Shown one piece after another: positions 11,754 to 22,470 of a DNA stretch of 64,000 nt. The translations under genes were made by a program, and so were the position numbers. The notes under the pieces were generated by a model that saw only the letters and a program-made list of their open reading frames with translations, was not told the DNA's origin and did not search any database. The DNA is from an uncultured Pelagibacteraceae bacterium (GTDB lineage Bacteria; Pseudomonadota; Alphaproteobacteria; Pelagibacterales; Pelagibacteraceae): NCBI GenBank assembly GCA_902572345.1, contig CACGEW010000001.1, forward strand, positions 86,290-150,289. Direction: 5' to 3'. The stretch's first letter is position 1. Every line of letters starts with the position of its first letter.

Positions 11754-12260
11754 ATGGAAGATCTTGATAATAAGACTGATTTCAAACATAAGTTAAAATC
11801 ATTTTATGATTTAAATAAAGTAAAAATATATTCACTTATATTTATTTTAATTTTAGCATTAATAATCAATTTTATTTTTAAATATAAAAACGAAAAGGAA
11901 AACATCGTAGTAGCCGAAAACTATGTAGAAGCTGAAATTTTACTATCATTAGGAAAATCAAATGAATCAGCAAAAATATTTAAAAAAATTATAAATAGCA
12001 AAAATACTTTTTACTCAATTTTAGCTCTAAATAAACTTTTAGAAAAAAATTTATTAACTAAAGATGAAGAAATTTTAAATTTTTTTGATAAAATAGAAAA
12101 GAAAAATAAATCTGAAGAATTAGCAGATATTTTATCTTTAAAAAAAGCTCTTTTTTTAATAAAGAAATCAGACCTCACAAAAGGTAATGAAATTTTACAA
12201 AAATTAATTGAAAAAAATTCTAAACTCAAATTTATAGCTAAGGAAATATTATCCAAGTAA
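11754..12260 (+). CDS. Inner-membrane-anchored tetratricopeptide-like protein (YfgM-like)
   Basis: Single N-terminal TM helix (IYSLIFILILALIINFIF) then helical repeats; directly upstream of a BamB-like gene. Confidence 0.6.
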   Translation: MEDLDNKTDFKHKLKSFYDLNKVKIYSLIFILILALIINFIFKYKNEKENIVVAENYVEAEILLSLGKSNESAKIFKKIINSKNTFYSILALNKLLEKNLLTKDEEILNFFDKIEKKNKSEELADILSLKKALFLIKKSDLTKGNEILQKLIEKNSKLKFIAKEILSK

Positions 12261-12262
12261 GA

Positions 12263-13588
12263 ATGAATAAGATAGTTCATTTAATAATTTTTATTTTATT
12301 AAGCAGTTGTTCATTTGATGATAAATCTGGAATATGGAAAAATTCAAGTAAAACTTCAAAAAAAGAAAAATCATTATTTAACGATTTTAAAACACTTTCT
12401 TCAGAAAAAAGAAATTTCGACCGTGTAATATTACCGAAAAAAAACTTTGTTTTTATATTAGATAAAAAAATTAATAATAAAAATTGGAAGGATATATTTT
12501 CTAGCAAAACGAATAATTTGGCAAACTTTACAATAGCCGATCAAAATAAATTAATTTTTAAAAGCAAAAAACTTAACAGAGAGGAACTGAGTGAAAATAT
12601 TTTGTACTATAAAAATCAAATAATTTTGAGTGATATAAGTGGATCAATAATCACATACTCATTAGAAAAGAAAAAAATTATATCAAAATTTAATTTTTAT
12701 AAAAAAAAATATAAAAAGATAAATAAAAAACTAAATTTCATTATTGAAGATAATATAGTTTATGTTTCTGATAACATAGGTTTTTTATATGCTATCAGTT
12801 TAAAAGAAAATAAGATTATTTGGGCAAAAAATTTTAAAAAACCATTTAGGTCAAATTTAAAGATATTTAATAATAAAATAATAACCTCAAATGAAAATAG
12901 TGATTTGTATTTTCTAAATAAATTAAATGGAGATATTATAAGATTAATTCCAACAGAGGAAACAACAGTAAAAAATGAATTCAAAAACAATCTTTCTCTA
13001 ACTAATAATGCAATTTTTTTTATAAACACATTTGGATCTTTGTATTCAATTGACTTAAAGAGTATGAAAATTAATTGGTTTATAAATTTAAATCCTAATA
13101 GCAATTTAAATTATGGAAATTTATTTATTGGAACAGAGGTAGTAAATAATGGTAAAATTATCGCAATTTCATCAAAGCGTTTTACTTATATTATAGATGC
13201 TTTAACTGGCTCTATATTATTTAAAAAAAATTTCTCACTTCAGATAAGACCAATTTTAATAAATAATTATCTTTTTTCAATCACTAAAAGCAATATGTTG
13301 TTAGCACTTGATTTGGTGAGTGGAAATATAATTTATTCATTTAATTTGAATAAAAAAATAGCAGATTTTTTAAAAGTAAAGAAAAAAAATGTTGAAATAA
13401 AAAGTTTTGTAATTGCAAATGATCATATTTTTGTTTTTTTGAAAAACTCCTTTTTTTTAAAATTAAACATTAATGGAGAATTGATGAATATTGATAAACT
13501 GCCATCCAAGATAAATTCCAAACTAATATTTATCAATAATTCAATTGTATATTTAAATAACAAAAATAAAATTATTGAAGTAAACTAA
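12263..13588 (+). CDS. BamB-like PQQ-type beta-propeller outer-membrane assembly protein
   Basis: Lipobox-like IFILLSSCS at the N-terminus; repeated propeller strands (e.g. GFLYAISLKENKIIWAKNF, LLALDLVSGNIIYSF). Confidence 0.7.
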   Translation: MNKIVHLIIFILLSSCSFDDKSGIWKNSSKTSKKEKSLFNDFKTLSSEKRNFDRVILPKKNFVFILDKKINNKNWKDIFSSKTNNLANFTIADQNKLIFKSKKLNREELSENILYYKNQIILSDISGSIITYSLEKKKIISKFNFYKKKYKKINKKLNFIIEDNIVYVSDNIGFLYAISLKENKIIWAKNFKKPFRSNLKIFNNKIITSNENSDLYFLNKLNGDIIRLIPTEETTVKNEFKNNLSLTNNAIFFINTFGSLYSIDLKSMKINWFINLNPNSNLNYGNLFIGTEVVNNGKIIAISSKRFTYIIDALTGSILFKKNFSLQIRPILINNYLFSITKSNMLLALDLVSGNIIYSFNLNKKIADFLKVKKKNVEIKSFVIANDHIFVFLKNSFFLKLNINGELMNIDKLPSKINSKLIFINNSIVYLNNKNKIIEVN

Positions 13589-15054
13589 TTGCTAGATTTA
13601 CCACTTAATAAAGATAATTGTCTTATCTTTAGCCCTTTTAAATTATCTTGAGGTTCCACAGGATATTCTCCAGTGAAATAATGATCGCTAAATTGGGGAA
13701 TATTTGAATTTCTTTTCTCTTCAATAAGCGCTTTATATAAACCATTCAAACTTAAAAATTTTAAACTTTGTGCATTTATAGATTCACACATTTTTTTATT
13801 GTCTTTATTATGAGCTAACAGCTCCTCTTTTGTGGGCATGTCTACGCCATAGAAATCAGGGTATTTTATTTCTGGACAAGCTATTCTCACGTGTACTTCT
13901 CTCGCTCCGCTTTCATAGAGCATTTTTACAATTTTTTTACAAGTAGTTCCTCTAACTAAAGAGTCATCAATTAATATAATTGATTTATTTTTAACTGTAG
14001 TTTTAGTTGCGCTTAATTTTAATTTTACCCCTAAGCTTCTAATGCTTTGAGTAGGCTCGATAAATGTTCGTCCCACATAATGGTTTCTTATTAAACCAAG
14101 TTCAAATTTCTTTTTTGATTGTTGCGCATAACCTAAGGCAGCTGGAACACCAGAGTCTGGTACTGGTACTATTAAATCAGCACTGATATCTGTTTCTTTG
14201 GCAAGTTCAATACCTAGATTTTTTCTATATTCATAAGCACACTTATTATTAATTAGACTATCTGGTCTAGCAAAATAAATAAATTCAAAAACACAAGGTC
14301 TTGGTTTATGTTTAGGAAACGGTTTTATTGATTCAAGTTTATCTTTTTCGATAATAACTATTTCACCATTTTCTACTTCTCTAATAAATTTAGCCCCAAC
14401 GATATCTAATGCACATGTTTCGGAGGCAAAAATATATGAATTTTTAAGTTTTCCTATAACTAACGGTCTGATGCCAAAAGGATCTCTAACGCCGACTAAT
14501 TTTTTATTAGTCATTAAAATTAATGAATAACCTCCTTGTATTTGAAAAAGAGCATCAATTAATTTATCAATAAATTTAACCCTATTAGACTTTGCTATTA
14601 GTTGAACTATTGTTTCGGTATCGCTGGTTGTTCTAAAGATAGCTCCATCTTTCACTAATAATTCTCGCAGAGATAATGCATTTGTAAGATTTCCATTATG
14701 GGCAATGCTTAATCCTCCCATATGTAAATCAGCAAAGAAAGGTTGAATATTTCTCAATGAAGTCTCTCCCGTTGTAGAGTAGCGATTATGTCCGATAGCA
14801 AAATGCCCAGGCAATTTTTTTAATGTCTCTGGGTCAGTAAAGTGATCACCGACTAAACCTTGCCTTTTTTCAGAATGATAATTTTTACTATCAAAAGAAA
14901 CTATTCCACATCCTTCCTGACCTCTATGTTGTAAGGCATGCAATCCTAGAGCAACTAATGCTGAGGCATCTTCGTGATTTGAAACACCAAAAATACCGCA
15001 CTCTTCTCTCAATTTATCTAAATTATATTTTTTCAATTTTTTCTTTTGTATCAA
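13585..15054 (-). CDS. purF: Amidophosphoribosyltransferase
   Basis: EECGIFGV (N-terminal nucleophile Cys), HRGQEGCGI, IILIDDSLVRGTT. Confidence 0.98.
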   Translation of the reverse strand: MIQKKKLKKYNLDKLREECGIFGVSNHEDASALVALGLHALQHRGQEGCGIVSFDSKNYHSEKRQGLVGDHFTDPETLKKLPGHFAIGHNRYSTTGETSLRNIQPFFADLHMGGLSIAHNGNLTNALSLRELLVKDGAIFRTTSDTETIVQLIAKSNRVKFIDKLIDALFQIQGGYSLILMTNKKLVGVRDPFGIRPLVIGKLKNSYIFASETCALDIVGAKFIREVENGEIVIIEKDKLESIKPFPKHKPRPCVFEFIYFARPDSLINNKCAYEYRKNLGIELAKETDISADLIVPVPDSGVPAALGYAQQSKKKFELGLIRNHYVGRTFIEPTQSIRSLGVKLKLSATKTTVKNKSIILIDDSLVRGTTCKKIVKMLYESGAREVHVRIACPEIKYPDFYGVDMPTKEELLAHNKDNKKMCESINAQSLKFLSLNGLYKALIEEKRNSNIPQFSDHYFTGEYPVEPQDNLKGLKIRQLSLLSGKSSN

Positions 15055-15568
15055 TAAAATCTTCGTTTGTTGGAAATTCTTCTATCAAAATTTCACTTCC
15101 TCTGTTTATAAAATTAAATGACACCGCACTCTCTGCTGATATACCCCAATTTTGATAAGGATAAAACCAATTAAAAATAGAAAATAAACATACGGACACA
15201 ATATATCCTTTAAAAAAACCAAATATAAATCCAAATCCTTTGTCGATGGAGCCTACTCCAGTCCATGTAACTGCTCTACTCAAAGTTTTACCAAGTAGGA
15301 TTATCACGAAAAGAGTTAAAGTAAATATTCCAATTCCTAAACCAATATTATTTATAAAGTCAGACTCTATATATTCACTTACAGAAGGCTGAAATTTTGG
15401 AACAAGTATGATTGTTACAATAGTAGAAAGCACCCATTTCATAAATGAAATTAAACTAAGCGAAAATCCTTTTACAAAACACTGAATAACATTATATATT
15501 AATATTACTAAAAAAAATAAGTCAAATAAATTTAAAATATCTAGCAAGTCATTAAAAAAATTTACCAT
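15023..15568 (-). CDS. cvpA: CvpA family membrane protein
   Basis: Multi-TM small protein with the CvpA pattern GFSLSLISFMKWVLS and DKGFGFIFGFFKGYIV; upstream of purF. Confidence 0.85.
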   Translation of the reverse strand: MVNFFNDLLDILNLFDLFFLVILIYNVIQCFVKGFSLSLISFMKWVLSTIVTIILVPKFQPSVSEYIESDFINNIGLGIGIFTLTLFVIILLGKTLSRAVTWTGVGSIDKGFGFIFGFFKGYIVSVCLFSIFNWFYPYQNWGISAESAVSFNFINRGSEILIEEFPTNEDFIDTKEKIEKI

Positions 15569-18048
15569 TAAATCTTGTTGTCTTCTTCTTCACCAAATGG
15601 TCTGAGAGTAATTATTAATTTTGGTAATAAAGTAAGCACCGATATCATAGCTAATAACATTGCTATTCCTGTAAATACGCCAAAATAAATTGTTGGAATG
15701 AAATTAGATAAAATTAAAATTGAAAAACCAAATACAATAGTTATTGAAGTATTTAAAATAGCAACTCCTACAGTATTATGACATCTATCTAACGTCATGT
15801 TATAATTTTTAATTTTTTTAAATTCTTCCCTAAATCTGTAAATGTAATGAATGCTGTTGTCCACAGCTATACCGATGGTGATTGCAGCTATAGTAATAGT
15901 CATCATATCTAAAGGAATCTCAACAAATCCAATTATTCCTAAAATAAAAAAAGCCGCAATGAAATTAGGGACAATACCAATTAATGAAAGAATTTTATTT
16001 CTAAACAAAACGAAAAACATTACATAGATTCCAAATATTACAATACCTAATGTAAGAATTTGAGATTTAAATAAACTTTGTAATAAATTATTAAATAGGA
16101 TGAGAACTCCGGCCAACTTATATTCATCCGTTTTTAGATTTAACTTATTATTTAAATCTAAATTAATTTTTTTGATTAAATCATTTCTTCTTAAATCTTT
16201 TAATGAGTCTTTAATTCTAACGCTAATCCTTGCCTCATCTTTTTCAACTGAAATATAAGGTAATACAATTTCTGTTTTTATTTCTTGGGGAATTTTACTA
16301 TATAAAACTGCTATTTCTAAACTTTGCAGTTCTTTATTATTCAGATCTTCTGCCACTCTTAATATAGAACCAAAAGATAAAACTTTCCCGATTTCTGGCA
16401 AAGAGTCAAGGTAATCATGAACTTTAATAATCTTATCCATTTTATCTCTTGTAAACCAATATTTAGCTTTATCTTCATTTGCATTATTAGGCTCTTCCCA
16501 TTCTTCAAATTCGTCGTCATCCTTAGATGACTGGTTGATTTTTTTTGGAAATTTAAGAATTACATTAAGTGGAGTAGTACCGCCTAGGTCCTCATCAATT
16601 TTTTTCATACCTTTATAAATTTCAGTTTCTTTATCAAAATAATTTATAAAGCTATTTTCGACTTCTAATTTAAAAATACCTATAATGCTAAATATAATAA
16701 CTATAATAGTAGACCCAAAAATTAAAAAATCATTTTTTTTTGTAAATGAACCTAACGATGATGTGATGATTGATTTTTCTGTGTCTTTAATACCAACCTC
16801 ATTGTCTTTTGAAAGTAAATTTATTAATGAGGGCAACAATAAAAAAGTAACTAATAAAGAAACTATTAAACCTAAAGTCATCATCCAACCAAAATCAATA
16901 ATCGGTTTAATTCCACTAAAAACTAAAGATAGAAAAGCACATATTGTAGTAAGAACAGTATAAAGTATGGGAAGCATCATTTTTTTACTAGCTTCAAAAA
17001 CTGATTGTGCAACTGTCAATTCTTGAAATTCTTTTCTTAATTGTAAAAATCTAACTGTAAGATGAATGTTCATTGCCATGTTAAGTATCAACATTAAAGC
17101 GATAAAGTTTGAAGAAATAACCGTAACTTTCCATCCTATTAAACCTAAAAGACCAATCATAATTATTACTGAGGTTGCACAACCTAATAGTGGCATAATT
17201 ACCCACTTCAAACTTCTAAAAATTAACCAAAGAGTCAAAATAATAAAAATAAATACTCCAATTCCAAATACTATTATATCACTTTTGATGAAACTCATCA
17301 TATCATCAGCAATCATAGGAATACCACCAAGATGAATTTTTGCATTATCTCCATATTTTGCAATTACATCTCTAATTTCAGATATATTTTGATGATTTCT
17401 TTTATTGTATAAATTTTTATATTTTTCGTACTCTTTTACAAATGATTTATAATTTTTTTTTTCTTCTTTTGTTAATCCAGTATCGATTAATTGATTAAAA
17501 TATTTTTCTTTAACTTTTACGAATTCAGTAAGTCTAGCGTCTTTTTTTAGATAGATTACAATTCCAGAAGTTTTTCCATCTTCACTAATTACATAATCTT
17601 TGTAGATAGGACTGTTGATGATTTCTTCAAAACCTCTTTTTCTATCTATTTCTGGATATGCTAATGTTTTATAATTCTTTAATCTTTCCATTAAGCTCTC
17701 ATCAGTACTTTTGAGTAGAGGAACATCGATAACAGTTATTACGCTGTCCACCCAAGTTAATTTTTCAATTTTTGATTTTAATAATTGAAGATTTAATATT
17801 GTCTCTTTTTCAGTAAAACTTGAAACTGGAGTGTAAGTTAAAACTAGAAAATCTTTAGATCCATAAGTTTCGTTAACTTCTCTTAAATATTTTAGATCAG
17901 GGTCTCCCTCAAGTAAAAGTGCGTCAGAAGAGGCATCTAAGTTAAAGTTTTTAGAATGATAAAGGGAAAAAATGATAATAGTTATTAAAAAAAGTAGAGT
18001 AATTTTTGAAAAATCTGTTACAATTTTTTTATAAATTCTTGCAAACAT
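15568..18048 (-). CDS. RND/MMPL family exporter
   Basis: 826 aa, two sets of TM bundles; DASSDALLLEGDPDLKYLREVNETYGSKDFLV and AITIGIAVDNSIHYIYRFREE. Confidence 0.88.
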   Translation of the reverse strand: MFARIYKKIVTDFSKITLLFLITIIIFSLYHSKNFNLDASSDALLLEGDPDLKYLREVNETYGSKDFLVLTYTPVSSFTEKETILNLQLLKSKIEKLTWVDSVITVIDVPLLKSTDESLMERLKNYKTLAYPEIDRKRGFEEIINSPIYKDYVISEDGKTSGIVIYLKKDARLTEFVKVKEKYFNQLIDTGLTKEEKKNYKSFVKEYEKYKNLYNKRNHQNISEIRDVIAKYGDNAKIHLGGIPMIADDMMSFIKSDIIVFGIGVFIFIILTLWLIFRSLKWVIMPLLGCATSVIIMIGLLGLIGWKVTVISSNFIALMLILNMAMNIHLTVRFLQLRKEFQELTVAQSVFEASKKMMLPILYTVLTTICAFLSLVFSGIKPIIDFGWMMTLGLIVSLLVTFLLLPSLINLLSKDNEVGIKDTEKSIITSSLGSFTKKNDFLIFGSTIIVIIFSIIGIFKLEVENSFINYFDKETEIYKGMKKIDEDLGGTTPLNVILKFPKKINQSSKDDDEFEEWEEPNNANEDKAKYWFTRDKMDKIIKVHDYLDSLPEIGKVLSFGSILRVAEDLNNKELQSLEIAVLYSKIPQEIKTEIVLPYISVEKDEARISVRIKDSLKDLRRNDLIKKINLDLNNKLNLKTDEYKLAGVLILFNNLLQSLFKSQILTLGIVIFGIYVMFFVLFRNKILSLIGIVPNFIAAFFILGIIGFVEIPLDMMTITIAAITIGIAVDNSIHYIYRFREEFKKIKNYNMTLDRCHNTVGVAILNTSITIVFGFSILILSNFIPTIYFGVFTGIAMLLAMISVLTLLPKLIITLRPFGEEEDNKI

Positions 18049-18101
18049 AGGAACATTTCAGATATATCCTAATTTTTTTATAACTAAAGTAAAAACTGAG
18101 G

Positions 18102-19529
18102 CTAATTTTTACTTAAATCTTTGAATTTTGTATAAATCCCCTCAAACTCAACTTTTACAGTTCCTGTGGGCCCATGTCTTTGTTTTCCTAAAATAATATC
18201 AGCTAGTCCATTTACATCGTTCATTTTAGATTGCCATTCTGCGTGCTCTATTGAGCCTAATTTAGGTTGTTTTCTTTCAAGATAATAAGCTTCTCTATAT
18301 ACAAACATGACAACGTCTGCGTCCTGTTCGATAGAGCCAGATTCTCTTAAATCAGCCAATTGAGGTTGTTTGTCATCTCTTTGTTCAACAGCTCTAGATA
18401 ATTGCGATAAAGCTAAAACTGGCACTGAAAGTTCTTTAGCTAACGCTTTAAGTCCTTGCGTGATTTCTGAGATTTCTTGAACACGACCATCGTTTTTATT
18501 AGAACTTGATCTCATTAATTGAATGTAATCGACTACAATTAAATTTAAACCAAATAATCTTTTTATTCTTCTCGCTCTATTACTTAATGTTGCAATAGTA
18601 ATTGCTGGAGTTTCATCAATGTATAAAGGAAGATTATAAATATTTCTGGATGTTTCGATATATCTATTAATTTCTTCTTCCGTTACTTTTCCTCTTCTGA
18701 TGTCATCAGATTTTATTTTAGCTTGCTCTGATAAAATTCTGGTTGATAATTGTTCAGAGGACATTTCAAGAGAAAAAAAAGCTACTGATGATTTTTCCTC
18801 ACGTTTCAAAATATTTTGAGCAGCATTATAGGCAATATTTGTAGCAAGAGCAGTTTTTCCCATTGAAGGCCTTCCAGCTAATATAATCAAATCTGATTTA
18901 TGTAACCCTCCTAATTTTTCATCTAAATCTGTTAAACCTGTAGGAACACCTATTATACCTTGATCACTTTGCATAGCCATAGTAGCCATATTGATGGTTT
19001 GATCTAAAGCTTGATTAAATTTTAAAAAAGATTGAGAAAAACTTCCTCTTTCAGCTAAATCAAAGAGAGATCTCTCTGTATCTTCAATAATATTTTCAGC
19101 ATTTTGCTCTTGAGAATTTGCATTTAAAGTATCATCAGATAGTTTGTCTGAAATTTGCACCAACTCTCTTCTTAAATACATTTCATGAATTACTTTTGCA
19201 TAATCAATTGCCTGTTTCGATGAGCTAGAAAACCTAGTAAGTTTTACAAGGTATTCAGTTCCACCAACCTCATTTAACATGTTATCCTTTTCAAAAAAAT
19301 TCTTGAGAGTAATTGGGTTAGCTATCATTCCTTTATTATTTAAACTTTCAATTACCTCATAAATTTTAATGTGAGCAGGGTCATAAAAAATTTTTGAATT
19401 TACTATTGTTGAAACTTCATCAATTATATCGTTATTTACTAAAATTGAACCAATTAGTGCTTGCTCAGCCTCCAAATTAGACGGTTGTCTGCTCTCTATT
19501 GAATCTTTTAGGGACTTAATTTCTTTCAC
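18102..19529 (-). CDS. dnaB: Replicative DNA helicase
   Basis: EAEQALIGSIL, ILAGRPSMGKTALATNIA, VVDYIQLM, LSQLSRAVEQR. Confidence 0.98.
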   Translation of the reverse strand: MKEIKSLKDSIESRQPSNLEAEQALIGSILVNNDIIDEVSTIVNSKIFYDPAHIKIYEVIESLNNKGMIANPITLKNFFEKDNMLNEVGGTEYLVKLTRFSSSSKQAIDYAKVIHEMYLRRELVQISDKLSDDTLNANSQEQNAENIIEDTERSLFDLAERGSFSQSFLKFNQALDQTINMATMAMQSDQGIIGVPTGLTDLDEKLGGLHKSDLIILAGRPSMGKTALATNIAYNAAQNILKREEKSSVAFFSLEMSSEQLSTRILSEQAKIKSDDIRRGKVTEEEINRYIETSRNIYNLPLYIDETPAITIATLSNRARRIKRLFGLNLIVVDYIQLMRSSSNKNDGRVQEISEITQGLKALAKELSVPVLALSQLSRAVEQRDDKQPQLADLRESGSIEQDADVVMFVYREAYYLERKQPKLGSIEHAEWQSKMNDVNGLADIILGKQRHGPTGTVKVEFEGIYTKFKDLSKN

Positions 19530-19602
19530 AATTAATAATAGAATATCAAATTGTTGTATAAAGAGAAAAGTTACACACTTATTTCGGTAGACTGTGGAAA
19601 AG

Positions 19603-20058
19603 TTATTTAGATTGTACTTTATCTACTTTAATAGAAATACTAGTTTTAACTTCAGAGTGGAAATTTATTTCAGCTTTAAAAGTTCCGATTTTATTTAATT
19701 CATCCTTAAGAATTATTTGAGAAGGGCTTACTTCTGCTTTAGTTTTTTCTTTAATTAAATTTGTAATTTCCTTAGGTTTGATTGATCCATATAGTTCACC
19801 ATTTTCCTTACTTTCTTTAACAAATACGAAGGTTTTATTTTGAACTAGTTTTGCAATGTCTTTATATTTATTTTTTATTTCTTGATTTTTTTTGATTAGT
19901 TGATCTTTTTTTTTATTAACCAGTTCTAAATTTTCTTTATTAAATCTTAGGGCTTTTCCTTTTTTCAAAAGAAAGTTTCGACCATAGCCATTTTTTACAT
20001 TAACCTTATCACCGATACTTCCTAGATTAAGGATATTTTCTAATAAGATTATTTCCAT
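19603..20058 (-). CDS. rplI: 50S ribosomal protein L9
   Basis: MEIILLENILNLGSIGDKVNVKNGYGRNFLLKKGKA. Confidence 0.97.
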   Translation of the reverse strand: MEIILLENILNLGSIGDKVNVKNGYGRNFLLKKGKALRFNKENLELVNKKKDQLIKKNQEIKNKYKDIAKLVQNKTFVFVKESKENGELYGSIKPKEITNLIKEKTKAEVSPSQIILKDELNKIGTFKAEINFHSEVKTSISIKVDKVQSK

Positions 20059-20330
20059 TAGATTAATCCTAAGATTTTTGCTTTTTTAATTTCTTTTGTT
20101 AGTTTTCTTTGTTTACTAAAAGAAACAGACGTGATTTTTGAAGATATAATTTTTCCGTTGTCAGAAACGTATTTTCTCAATAGACTGATATTTTTATAAT
20201 CAATGACTGGAGCGTTCTTTATTGATAAAGGACATTTTTTTGAAAACCTAGAGTCACTTTTCTGAAATAAACTGAGTTTATTAAGTGAATTTGATCCTCT
20301 CTTTTTAAAATTTTTATTTTTTCTTTTCAT
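20058..20330 (-). CDS. rpsR: 30S ribosomal protein S18
   Basis: IDYKNISLLRKYVSDNGKIISSKITSVSFSKQRKLTKEIKKAKILGLI; between rpsF and rplI. Confidence 0.95.
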   Translation of the reverse strand: MKRKNKNFKKRGSNSLNKLSLFQKSDSRFSKKCPLSIKNAPVIDYKNISLLRKYVSDNGKIISSKITSVSFSKQRKLTKEIKKAKILGLI

Positions 20331-20335
20331 AGCAT

Positions 20336-20659
20336 CTACTTAGTTTTTGAAAAAAATTCATTTTTGGTATCTAATTTTTTGTATTTCACAACTAGATGTC
20401 TTATTATAGAATTGTCTAAATTAACTCTTTTTTTAATCTCATCTAATGTTATTTTACTTCCTTCAAACTTATAATGTATAAAAAATCCTTTTTTAAAATT
20501 TTTTATTTTATTAGCTAAATTCAACAATCCCCATTCTTCAATTTTCATAACCTTTCCAGAGGCATCATTAATTACTTGGTTGTATTTTTCTTTAACGTTT
20601 TTTATTTCTTTATCCGCTAAATCCTGTTTTAATATTAAAGTATTTTCGTAAAAACCCAT
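20336..20659 (-). CDS. rpsF: 30S ribosomal protein S6
   Basis: MGFYENTLILKQDL, WGLLNLANKIKNFKKGFFIHYKFE; upstream of rpsR. Confidence 0.95.
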   Translation of the reverse strand: MGFYENTLILKQDLADKEIKNVKEKYNQVINDASGKVMKIEEWGLLNLANKIKNFKKGFFIHYKFEGSKITLDEIKKRVNLDNSIIRHLVVKYKKLDTKNEFFSKTK

Positions 20660-20760
20660 AATTTTGTAATAGTTAATAATATTATTTATTTATAAAAAGT
20701 GGTTTATACTATAAAGATCAATTATATCAATACTAATAATTATTTGAATTACGTAACAAT

Positions 20761-21702
20761 ATGAGCGCTTTATTATTCCCAGGCCAAGGATCTCAGGTAG
20801 TCGGCATGGGATCTGAGTTTTATAAAAAATTTGATCTTGTTAAAGATATATTTCACTTAGCAGATAAAAAACTTAATTTTTCTATTTCTAAAATAATATT
20901 AGAAGGCCCAGAAACTGAATTACAACTCACTAAAAATACTCAACCAGCAATTTTAACTGTAAGTTACTCAATCTTTAAAGTTTTGGAAGAGATTTACAAA
21001 TTTAATTTTAGTAGGTTTAACTATTTTGCTGGACATTCTTTAGGTGAATATAGCGCTTTAGTTTGTGCCGATGCTTTAAATTTTGAAGATGCTTTATATT
21101 TATTACACGAAAGAGGAAAAGCTATGCAAAACGCTGTCCCACTAGGTAAGGGAAGCATGATAGCTGTGCTTGGACTAAATATTGAAGATATTAAAGATTT
21201 AATTAAACAAAAAGATGACATTAATGGTGTATGCGAAATTGCTAATGATAACGCTAACGGTCAAGTAATTATAAGTGGTGAAATAAACACTGTTGAAACA
21301 TTCTCAAAAATTCTGAAAGAAAAAAAAATTAAATCTATCCCTCTTAAAGTGAGCGCTCCTTTTCATTGTTCATTAATGAAACCAGCTGCTGTTCATATGG
21401 AGAAAAAAATAACTAACACAGAATTTAAAAAACCCTCTTATCAGATTATTACTAATGTTACTGCTGATATAGAAAATGATCCAACAAGAATAAAAAAATT
21501 ACTTGTAAATCAAATTTTTTCTACAGTAAAATGGAGAGAAAGCTTATTAAAAATGTTTAATCTAGGTGCAAAAAACTTTGTAGAAATAGGTCCAGGAAAA
21601 GCCTTAAGCGGAATGGTAAAAAGAACCCTGAAAAATGTAAATTCCTTTTCAATTAACACAATTGCTGATATTGAAAGTTTAAATGATGAATTTAAAAGAT
21701 AA
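20761..21702 (+). CDS. fabD: Malonyl-CoA-ACP transacylase
   Basis: LFPGQGSQVVGMG, AGHSLGEYSAL, SAPFHCSLMKPA. Confidence 0.97.
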   Translation: MSALLFPGQGSQVVGMGSEFYKKFDLVKDIFHLADKKLNFSISKIILEGPETELQLTKNTQPAILTVSYSIFKVLEEIYKFNFSRFNYFAGHSLGEYSALVCADALNFEDALYLLHERGKAMQNAVPLGKGSMIAVLGLNIEDIKDLIKQKDDINGVCEIANDNANGQVIISGEINTVETFSKILKEKKIKSIPLKVSAPFHCSLMKPAAVHMEKKITNTEFKKPSYQIITNVTADIENDPTRIKKLLVNQIFSTVKWRESLLKMFNLGAKNFVEIGPGKALSGMVKRTLKNVNSFSINTIADIESLNDEFKR

Positions 21703-22417
21703 AAAAATTTTAATCACTGGAGCGACGGGAGGAATAGGAAATAGCCTTGTTAAAAAATTTACAGATTATGGTTCAAAGGTAGTTGCCACTGGCACAAATG
21801 AAAAAAAATTAATTAATTTAAAAGAGAAATTTCCAAGTGTTATAGCTGAAAAATTTAATTTGAGTGAGCACGAAAAAATCGAAGAATTTATTGAAAATAT
21901 AAACAAACAACTTGATGGAATAGATATTTTGATTAACAATGCAGGAATAACATTAGATGATCTTGCCATAAGACTAACCCAAGAAAAATGGAAAAAAGTG
22001 CTAGATATTAATTTAACCTCCACTTTTTTAATGTGTAAGTTTGCTATTAAAAAAATGTTAAAGAAAAGGTATGGGAAAATAATCAATATTACATCAATAG
22101 TCGGACACACTGGTAATTTAGGGCAAGCAAATTATGCCTCCTCTAAAGCTGGTGTAATAGCTTTTTCAAAAAGTCTAGCGATCGAATACGCTAAAAAAAA
22201 TATAAACGTTAATTGTGTCTCTCCGGGATTTATCAAAACTGAGATGACAGATAAAATAAACGAAGATTTTAAAAAAATTTTAATCAGTAAAATACCCTCT
22301 GGAGACCTTGGCACAGGAGAAGATGTTTCAAATTGTGTGGCTTTTCTAGCTTCAGATATGGCAAAGTATATTAATGGAGAAACTATACATGTTAATGGTG
22401 GAATGTATATGTCTTGA
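21683..22417 (+). CDS. fabG: 3-oxoacyl-ACP reductase
   Basis: SDR: TGATGGIGNSL, NNAGITLDDLAIR, YASSKAGVIAFSK. Confidence 0.96.
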   Translation: MMNLKDKKILITGATGGIGNSLVKKFTDYGSKVVATGTNEKKLINLKEKFPSVIAEKFNLSEHEKIEEFIENINKQLDGIDILINNAGITLDDLAIRLTQEKWKKVLDINLTSTFLMCKFAIKKMLKKRYGKIINITSIVGHTGNLGQANYASSKAGVIAFSKSLAIEYAKKNINVNCVSPGFIKTEMTDKINEDFKKILISKIPSGDLGTGEDVSNCVAFLASDMAKYINGETIHVNGGMYMS

Positions 22418-22470
22418 CAATTCTAATGAATAATTTAATAAGAATTTAAACTAATTTATGAAAGGATTTC

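Noticed and set aside
12760-13104. Minus-strand 114-aa ORF inside the bamB-like gene
   Set aside because: Fully antisense to a well-supported ORF; Phe/Leu/Ile-rich translation is what AT-rich reverse complement gives. Same reasoning for the other short antisense ORFs in the track (e.g. 1220-1456, 16685-16963, 17066-17335, 24549-24887, 29821-30105, 60339-60632).
18049-18075. TAGGA...TCCTA followed by a T-run near the RND gene start, as a terminator
   Set aside because: Five-bp stem with a long loop, and the T-run is on the wrong strand for the minus-strand genes around it.
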